Shown here: one piece after another, positions 5,378 through 13,050 of the stretch
Position numbering within the stretch: the stretch's first letter is position 1
How the letters are laid out: every line of letters begins with the position of its first letter
Source of the DNA: UMGS172 sp045651745
Lineage (GTDB): Bacteria; Bacillota; Clostridia; Oscillospirales; Acutalibacteraceae
Direction of reading: 5' to 3'
Assembly: GCA_045651745.1 (NCBI GenBank)
Contig: JAZRSW010000093.1
Coordinates: 1-15,830 of the forward strand
Length of the DNA stretch: 15,830 nt
The notes under the pieces: generated by a model
Seen by the model: only the letters and a program-made list of their open reading frames with translations
What the model was told of the DNA's origin: nothing
The model's database searches: none
Translations under genes and position numbers: made by a program

Positions 5378-6664
5378 TCAAACTGCCGAACGGCTTGCAA
5401 GCGGGTCGATATAGGTCACTCTGTGAATATCAGCGCCGACGGCGGACAGTTTTTCAACGATGTTGTCGTAACCGCGGTCGATAAACTCAACGTTTTCAAT
5501 CTCTGTTCTTCCGTTTGCGGCAAGTCCTGCCAAAACCATTGCGGCACCGGCTCTGAGGTCGGTCGCTTTAACGGGTGCGGAATTAAGACTTTCAACACCA
5601 TTGATAATTGCAACCTTACCATCAACCTTAATTTTGGCACCCATAAGTGTCAACTGGTCAACATACTTAAAGCGGTTATCCCACACACCCTCGGTCATAA
5701 CACTTACGCCGTCACTCAATGCCAACAGTGTGGTCATTTGCGGTTGCATATCGGTGGGGAAGCCGGGGTGTGGCATAGTCAAAACATTGCAGGTTTTGGG
5801 ACGGCGGTTCATAATAACACGCACAGCCTCGTCATACTCTAAAACCTCTGCACCGGCTTCGACCAATTTTGCCGAAATCGATTCCAAGTGTTTAGGTATA
5901 ACGTTGGTAATCGTCAAGTCACCGCCTGTGATAGCGGCGGCAATCATATAAGTACCCGCTTCAATCTGGTCGGGGATTACGCTATAAGTTGTGCCGTGTA
6001 ATGAACTGACACCGCGGATTTTAATAACATCGGTACCGGCACCCATAATATTAGCGCCCATAGAGTTCAAGAAGTTGGCAAGGTCAACAATATGCGGTTC
6101 TCTTGCGGCGTTTTCGATAATTGTCAAACCGCGAGCTTTAACCGCTGCCAACATTATGTTAACCGTTGCTCCGACTGAAACTTTATCAAGATAAATAGAA
6201 CTGCCAATCAGTTCGGTAGCGTAGGCGTGAACCATACCGCTGTCAATCGTGACGGTAGCGCCCAAAGCCTCAAAGCCTTTTATATGTTGGTCAATCGGTC
6301 TTACTCCGAAATCGCAACCGCCCGGAGGGGCAACCTTTGCTTTTTTGAAGCGACCGAGCATTGCACCGATAAAGTAACTGCTGGCGCGCATTTTTGATGA
6401 CATTGAAGCCGATAAAATATGTGAATTTATGTGAGTGGGGTCAATTTCGACAGTGGTATTGTCGATAACCTTAACGTAAGCACCCAGCTCATATAAAATT
6501 TTAATAATAACATTAACATCGGAAATAGCAGGTACGTTTTCGATACGGCAAACGCCATCGCACAACAAAATGGCAGGGATGATTGCAACAGCGGCATTTT
6601 TAGCACCGCTGACGGCAATCGTGCCTTCAAGCCTATTCCCTCCGTTTACGATTATTTTTTCCAA
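5378..6664 (-). CDS. murA: UDP-N-acetylglucosamine 1-carboxyvinyltransferase
   Basis: Catalyses the first committed step of peptidoglycan synthesis in the cytoplasm, transferring enolpyruvyl from phosphoenolpyruvate to UDP-GlcNAc. The 428 residues are full length. Lys22 and Asn23 lie in VSGAKNA. Arg93 is in SSKMRASSYF. Cys117 is in PPGGCDFGVRPID, the catalytic and fosfomycin-reactive residue equivalent to Cys115 of E. coli, so fosfomycin sensitivity is expected at this site. FPTDMQPQ (about residue 302) carries the catalytic-base Asp, and DLRAGAAMVLAGL near 370 is conserved. The start is TTG at 6664: GGGAG lies 8 bases upstream, the next residues EKIIVNGG are the normal N-terminus, and no ATG is nearby. 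Firmicutes often have two copies (MurAA/MurAB); which this is cannot be told here. Confidence 0.96.
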   Translation of the reverse strand: MEKIIVNGGNRLEGTIAVSGAKNAAVAIIPAILLCDGVCRIENVPAISDVNVIIKILYELGAYVKVIDNTTVEIDPTHINSHILSASMSSKMRASSYFIGAMLGRFKKAKVAPPGGCDFGVRPIDQHIKGFEALGATVTIDSGMVHAYATELIGSSIYLDKVSVGATVNIMLAAVKARGLTIIENAAREPHIVDLANFLNSMGANIMGAGTDVIKIRGVSSLHGTTYSVIPDQIEAGTYMIAAAITGGDLTITNVIPKHLESISAKLVEAGAEVLEYDEAVRVIMNRRPKTCNVLTMPHPGFPTDMQPQMTTLLALSDGVSVMTEGVWDNRFKYVDQLTLMGAKIKVDGKVAIINGVESLNSAPVKATDLRAGAAMVLAGLAANGRTEIENVEFIDRGYDNIVEKLSAVGADIHRVTYIDPLASRSAV

Positions 6665-6695
6665 ACAGGATGCACTCCCAACATTTTTTAATGCT

Positions 6696-6757
6696 AAAAT
6701 ATTATGCCCTCAAATCTATGTACCAAAAATGGTAAAACATTTAAAGCATAATATTTT
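6696..6757 (-). promoter_or_regulatory. Structured murA leader (nested hairpin)
   Basis: A 12-bp inverted repeat (6696-6707 AAAATATTATGC with 6746-6757 GCATAATATTTT) encloses a smaller hairpin TACCA-AAAA-TGGTA (6721-6734). It falls wholly within the roughly 125-nt leader predicted between the murA promoter and its TTG start. There is no T-tract, so it would not be a terminator. It could be an RNA fold or a protein-binding site. Confidence 0.4.
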
Positions 6758-6795
6758 TTGGAGAAAAACAAAATTTCAAAATTACTCTATGTAAC

Positions 6796-6824
6796 ATTAT
6801 ACACAACACTGTGCATTTTGTCAA
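6796..6824 (-). promoter_or_regulatory. Consensus SigA promoter of murA
   Basis: Minus strand TTGACA (6819-6824), 17-base spacer, TATAAT (6796-6801), both hexamers perfect. The predicted start is near 6789. It diverges from the pcrA promoter at 6941-6969. Between the two I see only AT-rich DNA with a short TTTTGTC/GACAAAA inverted repeat (6817-6860). Confidence 0.85.
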
Positions 6825-6940
6825 ACATATTATCAATATATGGATAAATTTCGACAAAATAATAGCATATTTTGTTTTGGTGTGTACCAAGTGGGGACAT
6901 CTTAGCAAAATTGTTACCTAAAATTCAAACTAAATTACAG

Positions 6941-6969
6941 TTGAAAAGAGTCGGATATTAGGGTATAAT
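6941..6969 (+). promoter_or_regulatory. pcrA promoter
   Basis: TTGAAA (6941-6946), 17 bases, TATAAT (6964-6969). Predicted start near 6976; a GGAGA ribosome site (6990-6994) precedes the ATG at 7001. Confidence 0.85.
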
Positions 6970-7000
6970 TGAGAATACTAAAAAACACACGGAGAATAGT

Positions 7001-9493
7001 ATGTCTGAAATAAATGAACAATTTATAAATTTACGGCGTGAGGTTATAAAAAAATATTTCAGCCGTATGAACGATAAACAGTTTGAGGGTGTAACAACGG
7101 CGTTAGGTCCTGTGCTTATTTTAGCCGGTGCAGGAAGCGGAAAAACCACAGTGCTTGTAAACAGAATAGCATCATTGGTAAAATTCGGCGACGCGTATAA
7201 TTCAAAATTTGTACCGCCTTTTATAAATGAAATCAATATGTTGTCGGCAAAAGCCGCCGCCGACAATGGCGAAATTGAAAACGGCGGTATTTTTTCGGTT
7301 GACGCGGCATCCCCTTGGGAGATTTTAGCCATTACATTTACCAACAAAGCGGCAGGTGAATTAAAGGAAAGAATTGCACTGATGTTGGGTGACGACGGTC
7401 TTGACATTTGGGCAGGCACTTTTCACTCGATTTGCGGTAGAATGCTCCGCCGTTTCGGTGACTCAATAGGTTATTCTTCCCACTTTACAATTTATGATAC
7501 CGACGACCAAAAAAGAGTAATGAAAGAGGTTTATAAAAGCCTCAATATCGACGAAAAAATGATACCCATTAAGTCGGCACTTAACGCCATAAGCAGTGCA
7601 AAAGATAAGTTGATTGACCCCGATGAATTTATGGAAATCAACTCGACCGATGTCCGTCTTTCTAAAATCGGCAAGGCTTATGCGGCTTATCAAAAGGCAC
7701 TGAAAGATGCTGATGCGATGGATTTTGACGATATGATTGTCAATACCGTTAAAATGCTGAAAGAAAACCGTCAGGCATTGGATTTTTATCAGCGTCGGTT
7801 CAAGTACATAATGGTAGACGAGTATCAGGATACCAACCACGCACAGTATGAGTTGGTCAGCCTGCTTGCTGAAAAGAGTCGCAATATCTGTGTTGTCGGT
7901 GATGACGACCAAAGTATTTATCGTTTCAGAGGCGCGACAATTGAAAACATTTTGAGTTTTGAGGATACATATCCCGATGCAAAAGTAATACGCCTTGAGC
8001 AGAATTACCGTTCAACTTCGGTTATTCTTGATGCCGCGAATGCGGTTATTGCCAACAATAAAGCAAGAAAAGGTAAAAATCTTTGGACAAGTGCCGAGGG
8101 TGGCGACAAGATAGAGGTTTACACTGCCCCTGACGAGCAGGGTGAGGCTTCACGCGTTGTGGATACTATACTTAATAATGTAGCATCAGGCGGTAGGTAT
8201 TCTGATAACGCTGTGCTTTACCGTATGAATGCACAGTCTAACGCTATTGAAAATGTGCTTGCCCGTTCGGGTGTGCCGTATAGGGTTGTGGGAGGTCACA
8301 GGTTCTATGACCGTAAGGAAATTCGCGATGTTATTGCATATTTAAACGTTATTGCCAACCACGGTGACCGTGTGAGGTTGCAACGAATTATCAATGAGCC
8401 AAAACGCGGTTTGGGTGATACAACCATTGGTCGTGCGGTTGAAATTTCTGACCAAACGGGTTTAAGTTTGTTTGAGGTTTTCAAAACTGCAGAAGATTTC
8501 CCGCCCTTACAACGCAGTGCCAAAAAACTCGGTGAGTTTTGTAATATGATTGAATCTTTAACCGAATTCGGTGCGACCGAAGGTGTGACGTTGGTTCAGT
8601 TGTTTGAGGAAATGCTTGATAAATCGGGTTATACCTTAATGCTTATTGCCGAGGGGCAAGAGGGTGCCGAGCGATTGGAAAACGTTAAAGAATTGGCGTC
8701 TTCAATTGCTCAGTATGAAAAGGAAAATGAAAACCCAAGCCTTTCGGGATTTTTGGAGGAAGTAGCCCTTATCAGTGATATCGACCAGTTTGATTCCGAG
8801 GCTGACGCAGTTGTTTTAATGACGGTACACTCAGCAAAGGGTCTTGAGTTTGAGAATGTTTATTTGGTCGGCTGGGAAGAGGGCATTTTCCCCGGTAACC
8901 AGTCGATTTACGGCACACCTGAGGATATAGAGGAAGAACGCCGTCTGGCATATGTTGCTATTACCCGCGCCAAGAAAAAATTACATATTTCTAATGCCTA
9001 CACCCGTATGCTGTTCGGTCAGACGAGCAGGAATTTGCCGTCACGCTTTTTGGAAGAAGTGCCCAAAGAGTTGTGTAATATTAAAAGTGTTCGCAGCGGT
9101 ATGTCGGCATTTGGCATGGGCAGTGCAGATTATCGTTATTCAAGTGGTAATAGTGACACAACCTACGGTTTCGGTTCAAGGTCATACAGTCAGCCGAGAT
9201 ATGATGATGATTTCGCAAGTTTCCGTCCTTCAGGAAGGAATAACGGTACTAAAAGTGGTTTTGGTCAGGGTAGAGGCGAAACATTATTGCAGAAATCCAA
9301 ACCCTCAACTGCCTCGAAACCTGCAACATCTAATGCATATACAGTAGGGCAGAGGGTTAAGCATAAAGCTTTCGGTTGCGGAATGGTTATTTCGGTAAAA
9401 CCGATGGGCAACGATACTTTGTTGGAAATTGCCTTTGACGAAAAGGGCACCAAAAAACTTATGGCAAACTTTGCAAGACTTGAGAATATGTAA
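7001..9493 (+). CDS. pcrA: ATP-dependent DNA helicase PcrA/UvrD
   Basis: Superfamily 1A 3'-5' helicase acting in nucleotide excision repair, replication restart and removal of recombinase filaments or stalled RNA polymerase. 830 residues with all motifs: Q-motif Gln27, Walker A AGAGSGKTT (42-50), Ia ITFTNKAAGEL (111-121), II DEYQDT, III VVGDDDQSIYRFRGA, IV LEQNYRST, V VLMTVHSAKGLEFENVYLVG, VI EERRLAYVAITRAKKK. A Ser/Gly/Tyr-rich linker (about 700-775) leads to the C-terminal Tudor-like domain VGQRVKHKAFGCGMVIS, which in PcrA contacts RNA polymerase. Residues about 60-105, between Walker A and Ia, form an insertion of roughly 35 residues not found in the Bacillus protein. The ATG follows GGAGA by 6 bases. 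No strong terminator follows; only an AT-rich 7-bp hairpin lies at 9492-9507. Confidence 0.96.
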   Translation: MSEINEQFINLRREVIKKYFSRMNDKQFEGVTTALGPVLILAGAGSGKTTVLVNRIASLVKFGDAYNSKFVPPFINEINMLSAKAAADNGEIENGGIFSVDAASPWEILAITFTNKAAGELKERIALMLGDDGLDIWAGTFHSICGRMLRRFGDSIGYSSHFTIYDTDDQKRVMKEVYKSLNIDEKMIPIKSALNAISSAKDKLIDPDEFMEINSTDVRLSKIGKAYAAYQKALKDADAMDFDDMIVNTVKMLKENRQALDFYQRRFKYIMVDEYQDTNHAQYELVSLLAEKSRNICVVGDDDQSIYRFRGATIENILSFEDTYPDAKVIRLEQNYRSTSVILDAANAVIANNKARKGKNLWTSAEGGDKIEVYTAPDEQGEASRVVDTILNNVASGGRYSDNAVLYRMNAQSNAIENVLARSGVPYRVVGGHRFYDRKEIRDVIAYLNVIANHGDRVRLQRIINEPKRGLGDTTIGRAVEISDQTGLSLFEVFKTAEDFPPLQRSAKKLGEFCNMIESLTEFGATEGVTLVQLFEEMLDKSGYTLMLIAEGQEGAERLENVKELASSIAQYEKENENPSLSGFLEEVALISDIDQFDSEADAVVLMTVHSAKGLEFENVYLVGWEEGIFPGNQSIYGTPEDIEEERRLAYVAITRAKKKLHISNAYTRMLFGQTSRNLPSRFLEEVPKELCNIKSVRSGMSAFGMGSADYRYSSGNSDTTYGFGSRSYSQPRYDDDFASFRPSGRNNGTKSGFGQGRGETLLQKSKPSTASKPATSNAYTVGQRVKHKAFGCGMVISVKPMGNDTLLEIAFDEKGTKKLMANFARLENM

Positions 9494-9518
9494 ACTTTTC
9501 AAAGTTTGAAAATTTTAC

Positions 9519-9547
9519 TTGTAAAACGGTTAATGTTGTTGTAAAAT
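9519..9547 (+). promoter_or_regulatory. Possible ireB promoter
   Basis: TTGTAA (9519-9524), 17 bases, TAAAAT (9542-9547). This is a mediocre match, supported by its position 25 bases before the ireB start and by the lack of a tight pcrA-ireB junction. Confidence 0.4.
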
Positions 9548-9571
9548 AAATTTGTAAGAGAGGTGCATATT

Positions 9572-9826
9572 ATGAACGGTAACAATCAAAGCACAATAAC
9601 TTTCAGCCTCGGCAACGAGAGTGAGATGGAAGTCAGAAGAATAATGCTCGTGGTTTATAACGCCTTAAAGGAAAAGGGTTATAACCCCGTGAATCAGCTA
9701 GTGGGATATATTTTGTCGGAAGACCCGACTTATATCACCACGCATAATAATGCACGTAATTTAATCAGAAGAATTGACCGTGATACATTATTGCAGATTT
9801 TGGTTAAGTATTATTTGACTAATTGA
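9572..9826 (+). CDS. ireB: IreB family regulatory phosphoprotein (UPF0297)
   Basis: Small cytoplasmic protein of 84 residues, the normal size for the IreB/DUF965 family. In Enterococcus faecalis IreB is phosphorylated on N-terminal threonines by the PASTA kinase IreK and affects intrinsic cephalosporin resistance; the same role here is inferred. Family-typical stretches are EMEVRRIMLVVYNALKEKGYNP, NQLVGYILSEDPTYIT and NARNLIRRIDRD. Thr8 and Thr10 in the N-terminal tail are candidate phospho-acceptors. I chose the ATG at 9572 because AGAGGTG lies 7 bases upstream; a GTG at 9563 overlaps that site. The usual neighbours alaS and ruvX are absent: it stands alone between pcrA and the glycine riboswitch, with its own terminator. 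Confidence 0.92.
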   Translation: MNGNNQSTITFSLGNESEMEVRRIMLVVYNALKEKGYNPVNQLVGYILSEDPTYITTHNNARNLIRRIDRDTLLQILVKYYLTN

Positions 9827-9837
9827 TTACACATTAT

Positions 9838-9879
9838 AAAGCAACTTCTAACCGAGCGTTAAAAGTTGCTTTATTTTTT
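9838..9879 (+). terminator. ireB terminator
   Basis: AAAGCAACTT (9838-9847) pairs with AAGTTGCTTT (9863-9872), with an inner AAC/GTT pairing, and is followed by ATTTTTTA. It begins 12 bases after the stop. Confidence 0.88.
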
Positions 9880-9970
9880 ATTATGCAAGTATTAAATCTT
9901 AATAAATTTCTTGAAGATTTTGTGCAAACCGCTAAAATATAAGAAATTTATAAAATTTTGAAAATAATTG

Positions 9971-9999
9971 TTGAAAAAAGGAAAAGAGTGTGCTATACT
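9971..9999 (+). promoter_or_regulatory. Promoter of the glycine riboswitch-symporter unit
   Basis: TTGAAA (9971-9976), 17 bases, TATACT (9994-9999) preceded by TGC, an extended -10. Predicted start near 10006, just ahead of the riboswitch. Confidence 0.85.
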
Positions 10000-10005
10000 C
10001 GTTCC

Positions 10006-10137
10006 CATAAAGCCCAATGAAGTGCCGGAAACGACAGTGACCGGTATCGGAGGGGACTCTGGAGAATCTCGTTAATCGGGTGCCGAAGGTGCAAGGAAGT
10101 GTTACTTCCGAATCTCTCAGGCAAAAGGATAGAGTTT
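10006..10137 (+). ncRNA. Glycine riboswitch (single aptamer with 5' ghost element)
   Basis: The conserved glycine aptamer core is clear: CTCTGGAGA (10057-10065), GTGCCGAAGGTGCAA (10080-10094), hairpin GGAAGT/ACTTCC (10095-10109), and CTCTCAGGCAAAAGGATAGAG (10114-10134). P1 pairs ACTCT (10056-10060) with AGAGT (10131-10135). Only one full aptamer is present. The 5' side carries a hairpin TGCCGG/CCGGTA (10023-10046) where tandem switches have their first aptamer, resembling the ghost aptamer of singleton glycine riboswitches. It sits directly upstream of an alanine/glycine:cation symporter gene, the expected target. Confidence 0.95.
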
Positions 10138-10176
10138 TGAATTTTTTCTTTCAAAATACGTCTTTTTATTTTCTTT

Positions 10177-10206
10177 GGAGTCGCTTTTTTAAGGCGGCTT
10201 TTTTAT
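10177..10206 (+). terminator. Expression-platform terminator of the glycine riboswitch
   Basis: AGTCGC (10179-10184) pairs with GCGGCT (10194-10199), extended by T-G/T-A pairs, and is followed by TTTTTTATTTT. GAGTC at 10178-10182 is also complementary to GACTC at 10055-10059, the 5' strand of aptamer P1. The two folds are therefore mutually exclusive, and glycine-stabilised P1 would free the terminator. Confidence 0.75.
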
Positions 10207-10223
10207 TTTAGGAGGGTGCTATT

Positions 10224-11771
10224 ATGCAACAGATTTTAAAGGAAATCGCCGAAATTAATGGTAGTATTAACGGCGTAGTATGGGGCTGGGCAGGTCTTAT
10301 TCTTCTGCTCGGTACAGGCGTACTTGCTACTGTTTTCACTAAAGTTTTTCAAATTTCTCATTTGAAGCATTGGTGGAACAACACAATTGGTAGTCTTTTC
10401 AAAAAGGATGTTATCGGTCACACTAAGGATAAAGGCTCGGTTTCTCCGTTCCAGGCTTTGTGCACTGCTCTTGCAGCAACTGTAGGTACAGGTAATATCG
10501 CCGGTGTTGCCGCCGCTATTTGCGTTGGTGGTGCAGGTGCTGTTTTCTGGATGTGGGTTGCCGCTTTCTTGGGTATGATGACCAACTATTCTGAAAACGT
10601 TTTAGGTATTTTCTACCGTCGCAGAAACGAAAAGGGTGAATGGTCCGGCGGTGCTATGTACTATCTTAGCGACGGTTTGGGCACAAAGAAAAACTGCAAA
10701 TGGATTGGTAAAGTTTTGGCAGTTCTTTTCTGTATCTTCACAATGCTTGCATCTTTCGGTATTGGAAGTATGGGTCAGGTAAACAAGATTGTTGCCAATG
10801 TTGCTGCCGCATTTGATGTTAAGGCCATTTCTTCTATTGAAGTTTTTGGCGGTGTTTCGCTTTACAATATTCTCTTGGGCGCTTTAATTATGGCTCTTAC
10901 CGCACTTATTACTTTGGGCGGATTAAAGAGAATTGCTTCGGTTGCCGAAAAGGTTGTTCCATTTATGGTTGTACTTTTCGTTTTGGGTAGCCTTGTTATC
11001 ATCGGTATTAATTATGCAGCAATTATCCCCGCATTCAAAGCAATTTTTGTTAATGCATTTAAGCCGGAGTCTTTTGTCGGTGGTACTTTGGGTAGCGCAA
11101 TTATGTTAGCGGCCCAGCAGGGCTTTAAGCGTGGTGTTTTCTCTAACGAGGCAGGCTTGGGTTCTTCTGTTATGGTTCACTCGAACTCCAGTATTAAAGA
11201 ACCTGTTAAGCAGAGTATGTGGGGTATCTTTGAGGTATTCGCAGATACTATGGTAGTTTGCACAATGACTGCTTTGGTTGTACTTACTTCGGGCGGTCTT
11301 AACGGCGGTGTATTTAATGCAAAAACCGGTGAAATTGCCGCCGGATTCACCGATGCAACCTTGGTTGGCGGTGCATTCAACACTGTATTCCCTTGGGGTA
11401 ACATCGGTCAGAGATTTGTTGCAATTGCAATGTTCCTCTTTGCCTTTACAACCGTTCTCGGTTGGTCGCACTACGGTTCAAAGGCTTGGGAGTATCTCTT
11501 TGGTGCAAAGACAACCTTTATTTTCAGAATTATCCACGTTATCACCGTTATCTTCGGTGCTGTACTTACATCTTCATTGGCTTGGGATATTTCGGACACC
11601 TTCAACGGTTTGATGATGATTCCGAACTTAATAGGTGTTGTTGTAATGCTTCCGTTGGTTATTAAGATTACCAAAAACTATATCGACCGTAAGATTAAAA
11701 ACAAGGATGTTGAGCCCGTTGTATCATACGACAGCAAACTTGTTGAAGATTTCAAACAGAGCGAAGAATAA
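10224..11771 (+). CDS. Sodium:alanine/glycine symporter (AGCS family)
   Basis: Integral membrane cotransporter that imports alanine or glycine with Na+ (AgcS/AlsT/DagA family, TC 2.A.25). 515 residues, normal length, with about eleven hydrophobic segments. The family signature region is plain: SPFQALCTALAATVGTGNIAGVAAAICVGG from residue 74, WMWVAAFLGM near 109, SGGAMYYLSDGLG near 141, and QQGFKRGVFSNEAGLGSS near 294. The N-terminus has a periplasm-facing hydrophobic start and the C-terminus a charged tail. AGGAGG lies 9 bases before the ATG. The upstream glycine riboswitch makes glycine a likely substrate and regulator. The gene is monocistronic, closed by a strong terminator. Confidence 0.95.
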   Translation: MQQILKEIAEINGSINGVVWGWAGLILLLGTGVLATVFTKVFQISHLKHWWNNTIGSLFKKDVIGHTKDKGSVSPFQALCTALAATVGTGNIAGVAAAICVGGAGAVFWMWVAAFLGMMTNYSENVLGIFYRRRNEKGEWSGGAMYYLSDGLGTKKNCKWIGKVLAVLFCIFTMLASFGIGSMGQVNKIVANVAAAFDVKAISSIEVFGGVSLYNILLGALIMALTALITLGGLKRIASVAEKVVPFMVVLFVLGSLVIIGINYAAIIPAFKAIFVNAFKPESFVGGTLGSAIMLAAQQGFKRGVFSNEAGLGSSVMVHSNSSIKEPVKQSMWGIFEVFADTMVVCTMTALVVLTSGGLNGGVFNAKTGEIAAGFTDATLVGGAFNTVFPWGNIGQRFVAIAMFLFAFTTVLGWSHYGSKAWEYLFGAKTTFIFRIIHVITVIFGAVLTSSLAWDISDTFNGLMMIPNLIGVVVMLPLVIKITKNYIDRKIKNKDVEPVVSYDSKLVEDFKQSEE

Positions 11772-11790
11772 TTCGATTTAAGTCAATTAA

Positions 11791-11822
11791 AAACACCGCC
11801 GATATCTCGGCGGTGTTTTTGT
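11791..11822 (+). terminator. Symporter gene terminator
   Basis: AAACACCGCCGA (11791-11802) and TCGGCGGTGTTT (11807-11818) form a perfect 12-bp stem with loop TATC, followed by TTG. It starts 20 bases after the stop. Confidence 0.92.
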
Positions 11823-11831
11823 ATAAATTTC

Positions 11832-11860
11832 TTTACAAATAATTACTTGTGGTATAAAAT
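11832..11860 (+). promoter_or_regulatory. Promoter of the HAD phosphatase gene
   Basis: TTTACA (11832-11837), 17 bases, TAAAAT (11855-11860). An overlapping TATAAA at 11853 gives 15-base spacing. It lies just past the symporter terminator. Confidence 0.55.
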
Positions 11861-11893
11861 AAATTCGTAAAATAAAACGTTAGGGGAAGAAGT

Positions 11894-12691
11894 ATGAATC
11901 TTGAAGCGTTAAAGAACATAAAACTTTTTCTTTTTGATATGGACGGCACTTTATATTTAGGTGACCGACTGTATGATTTTACAAAAAAACTGCTTGCGAC
12001 TATAAAGAAGCAGGGAAAACGCTATTTGTTTATGACCAATAACTCCTCAAAAAGTGTAGAGGATTATATAAAGAAGTTGGCGAAGTTGGGGATAGAGGCG
12101 GAATATTCTGATTTCATAACCTCGTCGCAGGCAACGGCAATGTACCTGAAAGATACCTGCCCCGACGATAAACTGTATGTTTGCGGAACAGAGTCTTTAA
12201 AGCAAGAACTTCGCAACAGCGGGTTTACCGTTACCGAAGATTTAAACGAAGTTGACTGTATCGTTATGGGTAATGACACCGAATTGACCTTTAAAAAGTT
12301 GGATGATGTCAGCAGACTTTTATCAACTAGAGAAGTGCGGTATATTGCGACCAACCCCGACTATGTTTGTCCGACCGAATACGGTAGTGTGCCCGACTGT
12401 GGCAGTGTTTGTGATATGATTTTTAATGCTACAGGTAACCGCCCGTTGTTTATCGGCAAGCCTGAACCTGCAATGCCTAAAATTGCTATGAAGATGACCG
12501 GTTTTAAGCCAACCGAAACCGCAGTAATAGGTGATAGAATTTATACCGACATCAAAAGCGGAATTAACGCCGGTTGTGTTACGGTTTTGGTGTTAAGCGG
12601 AGAAACGACGCTTGAAATTCTGCAAGAAAGCGCCGACAAGCCTGATTACTGTTTAGAGTCGGGTGCTGATTTACTCAAGGCTATCATATAA
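11894..12691 (+). CDS. HAD-superfamily subclass IIA hydrolase (NagD/AraL-like phosphatase)
   Basis: Cytoplasmic Mg2+-dependent sugar-phosphate or nucleotide phosphatase. 265 residues, standard for the subclass. Motif I LFDMDGTL gives nucleophile Asp15 and general acid Asp17; motif II is TNNSS (48-52), motif III Lys189 in GKPEP, motif IV IGDRIYTD with Asp214 and Asp219. The cap domain between motifs II and III (about 60-185, including ATNPDYVCPTE and a GSVCDMI-like segment) is the type IIA alpha/beta cap. Substrate cannot be assigned; NagD-like enzymes are promiscuous. The ATG follows AGGGGAAG. Its last 21 bases overlap the 3' end of the opposite-strand DUF6514 gene, and no terminator lies between them. 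Confidence 0.93.
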   Translation: MNLEALKNIKLFLFDMDGTLYLGDRLYDFTKKLLATIKKQGKRYLFMTNNSSKSVEDYIKKLAKLGIEAEYSDFITSSQATAMYLKDTCPDDKLYVCGTESLKQELRNSGFTVTEDLNEVDCIVMGNDTELTFKKLDDVSRLLSTREVRYIATNPDYVCPTEYGSVPDCGSVCDMIFNATGNRPLFIGKPEPAMPKIAMKMTGFKPTETAVIGDRIYTDIKSGINAGCVTVLVLSGETTLEILQESADKPDYCLESGADLLKAII

Positions 12692-12895
12692 AAAATCCTC
12701 GGCAACCTCTTTTAAATGGCAAAGTTCTAACCCTTCCGTGTTTAATACTTCAACAAATTCGGTGATTTTATCAAAGTCGGCGGTTAAATTTTCAACCAAA
12801 ACCGTTTCGTTTTCGTTTGCGCCCTCAATTCCGTATTTTGAACCAGATTTGATGACGCGGTATAAGGGTTTGTGAATATTTTCATAAATTTCCAT
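12671..12895 (-). CDS. DUF6514-like small protein
   Basis: 74-residue acidic soluble protein (MEIYENIHKPLYRVI ... CHLKEVAEDFLYDSLE). The pattern of an N-terminal YRVxxxGxKYGI strand pair and a C-terminal helix matches my recollection of the clostridial DUF6514 family; function is unknown. It is real: a near-consensus promoter and an AAAGGTG ribosome site precede the ATG. Its 3' end overlaps the convergent HAD gene by 21 bases, so the last seven codons, with the stop, are read on both strands. Confidence 0.72.
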   Translation of the reverse strand: MEIYENIHKPLYRVIKSGSKYGIEGANENETVLVENLTADFDKITEFVEVLNTEGLELCHLKEVAEDFLYDSLE

Positions 12896-12931
12896 AATAA
12901 AATCACCTTTTGTGAATTATTTTCAATTTTA

Positions 12932-12959
12932 TTATAGCAAACCCTCGACAAAAGTCAAC
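12932..12959 (-). promoter_or_regulatory. Promoter of the DUF6514 gene
   Basis: Minus strand TTGACT (12954-12959), 16 bases, TATAAT (12932-12937) preceded by TGC, an extended -10. Leader of about 30 nt. Confidence 0.85.
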
Positions 12960-12998
12960 AATTTTTGTGAAAATAATTAAAAAGTGAAAAATTATCAC

Positions 12999-13040
12999 AA
13001 AACCCTTGTTTTAACCAAGTTTGGCAAAAACAAGGGTTTT
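12999..13040 (-). terminator. DUF1653 gene terminator
   Basis: Perfect 14-bp outer stem AAAACCCTTGTTTT (12999-13012) with its complement (13027-13040). An inner CCAA/TTGG pairing caps it. It lies 10 bases past the stop of the minus-strand gene. The following minus sequence is AT-rich (GTGATAATTTTT) rather than a clean T-run. Since the outer arms are A/T-flanked, it may also work on the plus strand. Confidence 0.75.
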
Positions 13041-13050
13041 TGAATTCTCA

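Noticed and set aside
6958..7419. Minus-strand ORF of 153 codons
   Set aside because: Antisense to the well-supported pcrA 5' end and promoter; composition is that of a shadow frame.
9492..9507. AAACTTT/AAAGTTT hairpin as pcrA terminator
   Set aside because: Only A/T-rich 7-bp stem overlapping the stop region, without a T-tract directly after it; too weak to call.
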